From: Pardosa pseudoannulata
Lineage: Eukaryota > Arthropoda > Arachnida > Araneae > Lycosidae
DNA: 64,000 bases
Direction of reading: 5' to 3'
NCBI GenBank assembly: GCA_032207245.1
Contig: CM063498.1
Span: 91,144,848-91,208,847 of the forward strand
Within the stretch, counting starts at the first letter, position 1, and each line of letters opens with the position of its first letter. Made by a program: the position numbers and the translations under genes. Below the pieces are notes generated by a model. The model searched no databases, was not told the DNA's origin, and saw nothing but the letters and a program-made list of their open reading frames with translations. Below, in pieces: positions 55,274 to 64,000 of this stretch.

Positions 55274-58200
55274 CTAAGAGTGGAGGGAAAAAAAAGGCAT
55301 TAGTTTGTAATGTTAAGAATTCATATACATATATTAAAACTTTGTATCTCAACAACACTGAATAACACTTTTCCAAATTTGTCAAAAAGATATTTTTCTA
55401 AAAATAGATAAATGAATAAATAAATATTGTACATTTTTTTTTGTAAAAAATATTTTTGTATAAAGAATTTAAAACTACCATAATTTTTAGTAGATAAGCC
55501 ACTCTGGCATAGATGCCACATGTGATAATTGTCTAAAAGAAAATTAAAGTTCACTGAATCATCAGTCAATCACCATCATCAGTCATCACTGAATCAACAA
55601 CTGTAAATTCCCCTTTTTAATTACTTTTGTTTGGAGTTGAATTTTAACTGCTGACACTGATAAATCCTTTTCTCTCTGCTCTACTGTCCATTTCTCTAAA
55701 TTGCCATTGAAAACAATTTAGACTGTGATGCCAATTTGATGAAATCTTTTATTCTTAGATAAGCTTGAGTAAGATGCTTCCTTTCAATATGTACACAGTT
55801 TGGTAGTGCAAGTATAGTTTTACCTTTGGGAGATCTTATATAAAGATGAACTTACTGGCTTATATCGATAAAACTTACTCCCATTATCTGAAATTTGAAT
55901 TCTATTTTAGTCAATCATTTTCCTCTAATTTTAGAATATTACACACACATTTATATATACATACACCTCCAACTGTAACAATTTTTTAAATATTCATTCC
56001 AAAAAAATATGAATTGTGAAATAACAAATTAGTGCTAAAATATATGTATTTTGTAAGTTTTGAAACATTTTACCAAAGTCCCCATAACAAAGTTCTGATT
56101 CCACTTTCCTTTTAGTGACAGCATTTGGGTCATGAAGGATAGCTGGTTGTAACATTATTCAGCTGTGAATTGGTTAATGATGTTTATAAATATTAGAGGG
56201 AAAATATTTATAAAAATACATGCAATGTTCACCCTAGAAACTTTTTTCGCTTGATATTCCATATACTGGGTAGACAAAGAAGATAGACATATCCCCCCTC
56301 CCCAACCAATGGTCCTTACATAGGTGCCAACTTCCAAAAGAGAAAAATCTAGTTTATAACAGTAACAACATTTTTTTATTATATAGATAAAAAGGCAAGG
56401 TTTATTTAATCTATGAAAGATATATTAATTTAGTATTCACAAATTCTTTAAAAGTAAAAAAATTCTGTTTATTAAAATAATATTTTTAGTGTATATATAA
56501 GATATAATTAAACAGGTGAAATACCATAATACTGTATATTCAATATATAAAACAAACAATATATTTTAGCATTTTCAAACGTTGTTCTGCAAGATTTCAG
56601 ACATGCCAATTACTCCAGATTCTTCGGAGTTGCTCTGGAGAAATGAGAAAATTTTATAACTCTGAAAACTCCTCAGAATGTTCCAGAAAATAACAAAACT
56701 TTTGAACAGCTAAAAGATTATAATTCAGCAATTAAATACAAAGTTTTGCAAAATATAATGCTGAATATCACTCTTTTCACACAGCATGTTAAAAATTTAC
56801 ACTAAACCAAACTAAATTAGGTCAAACTTGAGTAGACAAACTCTAGAATCCATGATGATAGAAAAATGGAAATATTTGAATTAGGGTCAATGTTGCTATA
56901 AAAAACACTGTTCTGAAAAATAAGTTGTTAAATCTCAAAAAACTACTCAAATTTTAAAAATGCATAAATTTTAATTTACACTTTACAATTTACAACTGTG
57001 TAAATATTTTAAATTTAATTTCAGTTTAGAAACCAATAAGATATGTACTTATAATCCATAAGTAGCATGTTAAAATTTCAAACCACACTATTACACCTGA
57101 CAAAGTGCCTGAATGTTGGCATGTCTCAGATTTGGATATTTTCAAAATTGTTTGTCAAACTCATTTTCAAAACATTTTGAACTTTTACTGCATTTGACAA
57201 TTAATAACGGTTCTAACGTTATATTAGACAGAGATTGTCTAAAATCAGTTCTGATTTTTATTATTTGGCTAACATTTTACTTCTTGCTGGAATACAGAAT
57301 TATTGACAGAGAGAAGAACAAAGTGAGAATGGGAATTTTAGACTATATCACAGAAAATCGGAAGAATTAGTTTTCGGATTGGAATATCAGAAACACGCTG
57401 AAAATTCAGAAAATTTCCTAGTATATAGGAAGCATTGGCACTATGTCCTTATTTTAATCAGCAAAATTCAAGGTTCAAATTCCATTGCTGGTTGTTCACA
57501 GGTTCTAATCTCGTTAGTCCTCATATTGCAAAAATTTTACAATTACACTCCTAACTAAACCAAAGTAATTCTTCTTGTTTGGATTTCTACTGCTGGATGA
57601 AACATTACCAAATGGTAGTAGGGAAAATAAAATTTCTTCAGATATGCCACTCCAGCAGATATACATAAATGTTAAATTTTAACTTTTTAAACACTATAAG
57701 CTGTGGCTTACCTACCTCAAATTATAGCACCTTTATAAGAAACCAATTTCTTGTGACTATGATATTATATTTTTAATATAATAAATATTAAGTTTATTTT
57801 AGTAATAATCATGTAGATCTGATCAAACGATAAATAAAACATGTATATCACAGATAAACTTAGCATCCTCATTTGGTACAAATTATACAAGCTAATTTTT
57901 TTTTATTGCAGTGTTGTGGGATAGTAACAAATCAACAAAATTATCTTTTAAAGCTTACTGTGTAAATGATAGTAATTTTGTGTTGCAGATCTATAAAATG
58001 GTGATACAAAGGGTTTAATGAACATTAGTATGACTGCTTTCTCAAAGTGCATGCTATTTTCTAGTAATCTAGCCTACCATACAATTAAGTTTATGTAAAA
58101 TTTTAATCAATGCATATTTCCAGGAGAAAATACAGGAAATTAAATATAAAAAAATAGAAATTAAACAGCATAAATCTTTTTGAAAACATAGGTCCAATAA

Positions 58201-61200
58201 ATATGATGATGACTCATTTTTTATAAGAATGTTTGAGGAAATACATTCACTTCTCATAGTCATAGTTTTAAAATCATATTTAAAAAATCTATTTAAATTT
58301 TTAAAATGAAATTAACAACAACAACAAAAAAAAAAATGACACCTAACTTTATACATGGAAATCCTTCTTTCATAAAAATCCTATCTCCAAAGCATTGAAT
58401 TCCTTGTAGCACTGTACAATTCACTGCAGTAAACTGAACATCTTCATATTTTTGACCACCATACTAATAAGAATCACAAAAGAAAAAAAAATGCATTGTA
58501 GAAACTATTAAAATCAGCAAAATATATATATAAAATAATAGAAATATGACAGATTTTGAGTTATTAACATCTTTTATATAGTTTTAGTAAATAAACACTA
58601 AATAGTTAAAGATGAATCAAACATAAAAAATAGATACTATCATATATAAAGTAAATATCTATTAAATATTATTGTATGAAATAATATCTTTAATTTCAAT
58701 CTAATAATTTAATAAAACACTTTTGTTTATAGGAATAATTTTTAATTTAACATTTTCAATAAAATACAAATTTTATATGAAAACCTGAATATAATTAATA
58801 AAAATGGCTTTAAAGCATAATTACTTATAATACTGGTATTAACTATAAAATTTATCAGTGTAGCACAGCAGGTCAAATGAGCAAAATATATTAAACTATC
58901 GGTAATGGCACAAAAATTGTAAGAGTATACTATACAATAGTATACTATGCTATATAATTGTAAAAGTATAATGCTTGCATCATCTCTCTCCCTCTCTCTA
59001 TTTACATAAAAAAATATATCAAAATTATTACACATAAAATATCTATCTAAAATTCTCCTTTTCCCCTTCTCATTATTTCATATCTATTTTCTCAGCTGTA
59101 TAATATCTTATTTAAAAGAGAGTTTGGGGACCTAAATTCTTTTTTATCAGTCTCCCAAAGCTTACTCTGTAATAAATGTTAATTTTCTGTCAACACATTT
59201 TCCAGCTGACCCAAGAAAAATGGTTCCCTCTTCTAATATCTAAAATAACTGCATAATGCTGACTAAGCTGCTGGTCTCACTGGAATAACTTGGCATGAAT
59301 TGCTGTGGGGCAAAATTTGTAATAGAAGTGTATTTTCTCATTCATTCAATGCTGTTCTCTTGTCTGGTAGAGATGTCCACTTTTAGTGTGAAATGAAGTT
59401 AAAAGTTCCACTGCAGATCTTGCTGTTGTTTTAATGGAGTACTGCAATTTATGTAGGTTTCCTGCCCATTGCCCAGTGTGCCTGGGCAATTCAAAATAAT
59501 TGGGGCTTGTGTAACCAGCAAATAAAAATTCGCATGTTATATATATGCTTGTTTGCTATGCATTCCAAAGTGTCTGGATTTTCATGAAATTTTGCATGGT
59601 GATGCAGGTAAATCCTGAGAAGGTTTTGGGCAGATGAAATTGTTCAGATACACTTCTATTATGGGGGGGGGGAGGGGTTGGACACAAGTACTGCAGACAG
59701 ATAAATTTTTGTATGTGATGCCTCCAGCATTTAAGTTATTAAAATTCAGTACAAATACATATATTGTAATTTGATAAAACTATATATTTTCATAAAAATG
59801 TAATCTTCATGTTAAAATTTTTAAAAAAAATTATGGATTTTTTTCTTTGCTTACTGTTTATGAAGGAGTGTGTGTGTGTGGATAGTAGTGTTTAAACATC
59901 TATTCTCTTGTATGTTAGTGATCAAGGTAATGATATAGATTTTTCCCCTTCCATCCAGCATGGTGACCAAATAGTAAGGAACCATTGGATATATTTTTCC
60001 TTTAACAACATGCTATAATTAATAAGACTTTTAAGTAACTCAATTCATATTATAATGTAAAAAATGTTTCAGGATAAAATGTTTCGTTGCTTATTGTCTA
60101 GGTATATTTTAGATATTAAATGTTCTCTACTTTTATTAGGCATATTTCTTTCTATTTAAATTTTGACATTTTTTCCCATGCTAATCTATTTTGTTACTAG
60201 GAATAAAAGTGTAATAATTTTTAAAACTATTTTACATTTTATTTATATTGTGGTCTTAATATTTTTATTTTCATATAAATATATATATATCTTGGTTATT
60301 AAAACATGAAAGTCCATGAATAAACTACAAATGTAGCATATTTACTTTCTCAGTATGTATGTCTTAGGTTTATAATGAAAATTAAGTTTAAATAAAACAT
60401 GTTATTACTTTTTATGAAAGTAAGTTGTTTTGCTTTCAAAAGTTTTTATATTCTTGATACATAATATAATCTTAACTAATTTAAGTTTAGACGTAAATTA
60501 TATTCTTTATTCGTGAACCTTAATTATTCAGATAGAAGACTAGGCAAAAAGCAGTTAGTTAAAAATAAACTTTTTCTCAGTAACTATTTATAAATAAGAG
60601 AAAACTGAATAAAGATTTTAATAGAGGAAATTATGATTGTTTTGAGAAAACAAAAAGATATTTTAATGTCAGAATTCTGAGGTCAGTTTAGATAAGAGTG
60701 TATGATTTATACTGTAAAATTTTTTAAAGAAATACTATAAGAAAACTTATTTTGCTATTTAGAATGCATGCAAAGTCAAATTATTTAATACTTGAATCAC
60801 TTTATTTTTAAATTTTGCTTTATGTTAATTTAATAACTAAAATGAAATTTACCATTAAAATAATTTATTAAAAATAATAGTAAAAAGAGTAAACTATATG
60901 TGTACAAAATATTTAAATCAAAAGAATGATGTTAAGAGTTTATATTCTAAATGATAATTTTATGTTCTTTTATAATTTTATACTGTTCTTGATTCAATTG
61001 TTTAGTTTTGTAATACAGAATAAATTAAATAGGAAAGAAACCTACTTTTAATTACCTTTATATCCTAAAAAGTACAAATTTATACCCAAGACCAGAGAAA
61101 ATCCATTATGTGTCATATTATTTTTAATAGGTTAGCAAAATCCTAGGATCTTACAAGAGTTCCCCAATTATTCAAGTCTCTTTCACAGTCCCCGGTTTGT

Positions 61201-62356
61201 GGTTACCTTTGAAAACTATGCATTCTATATTCTATGTGTGAAAAATAAACATAACTTTAAATAAGTATGACCACTAACTGGGATACAGCCAATAATAATA
61301 ATTTTATATATTGTTATTGACTATAGACATATAAAATATTCTGATTACTATAAAAAACATATCTCAAATATTAAAAAAAAAATAAATAAATGTCTGCCTT
61401 TAAAATTCAGTTTTGTATTCTTAAAATAATCAGCTTTCAAGACAATTGTCTCATAAATATGCTATATCATCTAACACACAATATAATTAAACAAAATCAT
61501 TTCTAATATTCACTGTAACAGGAATATAATAATTTTAAAAATAGACAAATTTATTTTAAGATAGAAAAAAATTACATACTCAGAAATAAGTTTAATACAA
61601 TAAGAACCATTAATAAAATAGCAATCACTCTACATTACTTATAAATAATGAAAAAAGAATTTACTTTAGTACAACCATATCCCAATTCTTCTCGAGCACT
61701 TTCATTGCCTTTCAAATCTAAAGGTTCAGCACATGATAAAAACTCAAGATCTCTGAAATAAAGTTATACATAATATTCATATCTATATTATATACGTACT
61801 ATGTTCTTTAAAAATGTATTAATATAAATAAAGTATGTTAATTGTTATGTTTTACTAGCTTAAAATAACATTCATTTACAAACACTTTAATATTTATTTC
61901 ACTAATTTTTTACAATCCATTGTAGTAAATATTAAAAATAATTTTTAAATAAAATTTAGCTATTTTTAAAGATTAAGTCTATTTAATTCTACTAGACATT
62001 ATCTCTTTACCTAACAAAATATAAAAATATGTGAGCATCTTTTTCCATAATTTAAGCTACATATTTTTATTGAATCTAAAAGTGTTTTAATATAAAATAT
62101 AGCCTCCTATTTTATACTTTATTCTGAGATTATGATTAACCAGTATTTCTAACTTATAAAAGATTGAAACAAATTCATCTTACAGCATATTACACTTTAC
62201 TAATGGTGAATGAGGAATAAAAGTGTGATAAATTTCAGCACAATCGTCCATGGAACATTGACTGGAAGCTTTTACAATGGCTTCACTTGATGACTTGTGA
62301 ACAAAATGGAAATTAAAAAGTAAAATTAATAACATCTGACTAAACCTGGCCCGCAT
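55060..62356 (-). CDS. TM2D2: TM2 domain-containing protein 2 (amaretto-type), 4 exons, complete
   Basis: Coding exons on the - strand: 62356-62184, 61752-61665, 58463-58348, 55273-55060; phases agree and give 196 aa plus stop. TM2D proteins are small endomembrane/cell-surface proteins; in Drosophila the three paralogues (biscotti, amaretto, almondex) act together on Notch signalling near the gamma-secretase step. Seen here: N-terminal hydrophobic signal segment (about 8-20), cysteine-bearing ectodomain with LGYGCTK, then [15 protein letters not shown] as the first membrane segment, [20 protein letters not shown] at 148-167 (the DRF motif in the TM2 loop), a second membrane segment [13 protein letters not shown] and a DGSNW tail. 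Human TM2D2 is 214 aa; the shorter length comes from the poorly conserved N-terminus. [15 protein letters not shown] and the DGSNW ending mark TM2D2 rather than TM2D1 or TM2D3. Convergent with SLF1. Confidence 0.93.
55790..57461 (+). repeat. Unclassified interspersed repeat, copy 2 (split)
   Basis: Same ordered blocks as 50925-51388. Compared with copy 1 it has extra segments near 56126-56160 (GGGTCATGAAGGATAGC) and 56178-56233. The copy is interrupted after GGTCCTTA at 56318 and resumes at 57445 with GTCCTTATTTTAATCAG. Confidence 0.68.
56320..57444. mobile_element. hAT-like insertion, 1.1 kb, inside repeat copy 2
   Basis: GTCCTTAC (56312-56319) and GTCCTTAT (57445-57452) flank it as a near-perfect 8-bp duplication. 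Inverted ends ATAGGTGCCAACTTCC and, read from the right, ATAGTGCCAATGCTTCC. Comparison with copy 1 shows the empty site. An inner inverted pair (CAGACATGCCAA near 56600 and TTGGCATGTCTCAG near 57117) hints at a nested MITE. No transposase frame; the 85-codon ORF at 57113 looks like chance. Confidence 0.68.
57465..57565 (+). mobile_element. SINE remnant
   Basis: AAGGTTCAAATTCCATTGCT (B box-like) is followed by GGTTCTAATCTCGTTAGTCC, CTCATATTGCAAAAATTTTAC and ACTCCTAACTAAACCAAA, the order of the family's 3' body with the middle missing. Confidence 0.5.
58348..58463 (-). CDS. TM2D2: TM2D2 exon 3
   Basis: Acceptor CTTATTAG, donor AA|GTTAGG. 38 codons plus two bases. Begins [10 protein letters not shown] and ends FPCI; cysteines at QC and PC match the TM2D2 ectodomain, and the split Lys codon joins directly to the YSGHYF of exon 4. 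Confidence 0.9.
58464..61664. other. TM2D2 intron 2; one unassigned repeat-like patch
   Basis: 59460-59720 is less AT-rich (GCCCAGTGTGCCTGGGCAAT, TCATGAAATTTTGCATGG, CCTGAGAAGGTTTTGGGC) with a G-run at 59662; it reads like an arthropod interspersed repeat, but I cannot name it. The rest is plain AT-rich intron. Confidence 0.4.
61665..61752 (-). CDS. TM2D2: TM2D2 exon 2
   Basis: Acceptor TATTTCAG, donor AAA|GTAAAT. The first base completes a Leu codon; then 29 codons starting [12 protein letters not shown] and ending [14 protein letters not shown]-x-K is conserved in TM2D2 ectodomains. It matches the human DEFIECEDPVD block. Confidence 0.9.
61753..62183. other. TM2D2 intron 1
   Basis: AT-rich, donor GTAAGATG, acceptor TATTTCAG. 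Nothing else seen. Confidence 0.7.
62184..62356 (-). CDS. TM2D2: TM2D2 exon 1 (start and signal peptide)
   Basis: ATG at 62356-62354; an in-frame TAA lies about 80 bases upstream with no other ATG between, so this start is favoured over the in-frame ATG at residue 8. Encodes MRARFSQ, then the hydrophobic [12 protein letters not shown], then cysteines in QCSMDDC and KCNM. Donor CT|GTAAG; 57 codons plus two bases. Confidence 0.85.
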
Positions 62357-64000
62357 ATTTACACTATATCCTTCAGGAAATAAGAATAGACTAGAGCATT
62401 CTATTTACACAAAACATAAAAATAAAAAAGGTGCATCATTATATTTTTGGTAATTATTTCATGAAATCCCTAGTAAGAGTATTGGTAATCAAATAAAATA
62501 ACTTTTAAGTCAGCCAACATGCGTTCGAATGCATCTTCACTATGTAAACAAACAGACAGCTAGTAATTTGGAGGTAGGGATAGACGTCTTACTAGAATCT
62601 TGAAGAGTTATAAAGATAAAAGGTCATATAAATATAGATTTCATTATTACGAGAAATTGCCTATTTCTTCAAAAAATAGTTTCAATAAAATCGCCAAGAA
62701 ATCTCTAGTCAATTTTTTTTTTAAAACTCAGTTAACTTCATGAGATATTTCACTGTGACCGCATATATCGTTTTGGCGGACGAGACAAAACCTGTCTGCA
62801 TGTTTTGAAGGAGCGGAAAGTATTATTTTATGGTTCTGGAGTGAGTAAATGAGTAAAATGAAATTTATGAAAAAGGATTTAAAATTTCAGTGGATAGGTG
62901 AAGGCATACCTTTCCAACGACGTGGGAATAAGATTCGTTACTTGTATGTTTTATTTTTCGTGCTATTTAGAAAAAAACGTATATATTTATTTTTATATTT
63001 GTATGTATATTTTTAAGTTATATGTGTTATACTTGTTTCTTAGCAGTTTCCTATCTGAATCTCACATGTTTCAATTTTATTTGTGTTTTATCATTTACAA
63101 ATTAGCAATTTTCTCCGTAAAATATGTATGTATATATGTAATTTTGAGTTTATAACTGTCCAATATATATATATATTTACAATGCAGAATTAATGTCTGA
63201 TATTGCAAAAATAGATCGCCAAAATTGACTTTTCTTTTCACATCAGGATTACAATATTTCCTGATGCATAACCACCTGAAAAAGGGGACAAAAAAGAGGT
63301 GTTAGATAATGTTGAATAGATTTCTACTATAATGGTCATGAGTTTATTACTATTTGCATTCTAGAAATACGGATACATTGATTTCTTTAATTCCTTTTTA
63401 AGTTCTGATTAATTTCTATTTTACCAAATTCTTCCATTTGTAATGTTAAAAAAAAATATATTTTAGAGTAACCTGAAATATTTTTCTCAGGAAACTGGTC
63501 TATATTTTGTAGAACAGGTGTACTTAATAGACTTAAATTAGTACAGTTTACAGGGATGTTTTTAGACTCTTTGAGAGAAATTGGGTGAATTAAAATTGAA
63601 ATGATATATTTTAAATATCATTCTGAGATAATACTTAATAGGGGAGGGGGAGAATCCACTTTGATGGGTTTGTTTATATTTGTAGGAATTTTAAAAAGGT
63701 GAAAATTTTGGTTTGGGTTTTTGATTTCTTGTAGTAAGTTAAAATTGGGATAAGTTCTTTTATTAACATATGAAATTATGAAAGGCACTAAAACTGGGAA
63801 TATTGAACAGCAGTATTTCCCCCCCCCTCCTATCACATACTTTGAGGAAGTTTATTCAGAGATGATTGTGGGGAATTGATGAAGTCGACAAATGTCAGTT
63901 TGTGAAAAGAAAGTATAACGGACATAGTGGATTTTTAGAGGCATTAATAAAATAGGAAGAATGCAAAATTCCCGTTAAACATCATATGCACACTTGATTT
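62357..64000. other. TM2D2 5' side and unexplained AT-rich DNA
   Basis: The stretch 62755-62815 is less AT-rich and contains several CpG dinucleotides (TTTTGGCGGACGAG), unlike its surroundings; it may mark the TM2D2 promoter or 5' UTR exon. The rest to the window end has no exon, transposon end or repeat that I can recognise; the short ORFs in it have no protein-like composition. Confidence 0.3.

Larger units (their letters stand above)
55274..58347. other. TM2D2 intron 3: repeat copy 2 split by a hAT-like insertion
   Basis: See the repeat, the insertion and the SINE tail listed separately. 57570-58347 has nothing recognised. Confidence 0.6.

Noticed and set aside
1..64000. CRISPR arrays, bacterial operons, riboswitches or viral genomes
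   Set aside because: The window is intron-rich eukaryotic DNA; no regular spacer array or prokaryotic gene layout is present.

Overview
This is eukaryotic nuclear DNA. It is strongly AT-rich, with short exons (62 to 476 nt) separated by kilobase-scale introns, GT/AG splice sites, no operons and a dense load of decayed transposons. The protein matches, the transposon mix (Tc1/mariner, piggyBac, hAT, pogo, Ty3-type LTR and non-LTR elements) and a tRNA-derived SINE family point to an arthropod. A chelicerate such as a spider is my best guess, but that is an inference and not a proof.

Two host genes can be read, arranged tail to tail. On the + strand, eleven exons from 15156 to 50085 encode the C-terminal ~598 residues of SLF1 (SMC5-SMC6 complex localization factor 1, also called ANKRD32/BRCTx): a helical middle region, a basic linker, about four ankyrin repeats and the SLF1-type C-terminal tail. 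The BRCT-encoding 5' exons were not found in the window; they lie upstream or were missed. On the - strand, four exons from 62356 down to 55060 encode a complete 196-residue TM2 domain protein of the TM2D2 type (Drosophila amaretto), with signal peptide, cysteine-rich ectodomain and two membrane segments. The two genes act in unrelated processes (DNA repair and Notch-linked membrane biology); I see no functional link beyond convergence about 5 kb apart.

Region by region. 1-15155 is a transposon graveyard. It holds a hAT-type element (1669-4145) carrying a piggyBac-like MITE, a TA-flanked MITE (4900-5638), and a long decayed hAT transposase (8060-11530, - strand) broken by two SINEs and a 1.26-kb mariner. 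15156-50085 is SLF1; its introns carry a pogo-type derivative (18570-20220), a hAT-type MITE (26729-27443), three non-LTR retrotransposon relics, a mariner fragment, SINEs, and a 3.8-kb LTR element (41761-45577) with gag and protease but no polymerase. 50086-55059 holds one copy of an unclassified repeat, a solo LTR (51595-52327) and a piggyBac derivative (52854-53912). 55060-62356 is TM2D2, with a second copy of the repeat split by a hAT-like insertion in its last intron. 62357-64000 has the presumed TM2D2 promoter side and nothing else recognised.

All functional statements rest on reading translations and on remembered family features; no search was run.
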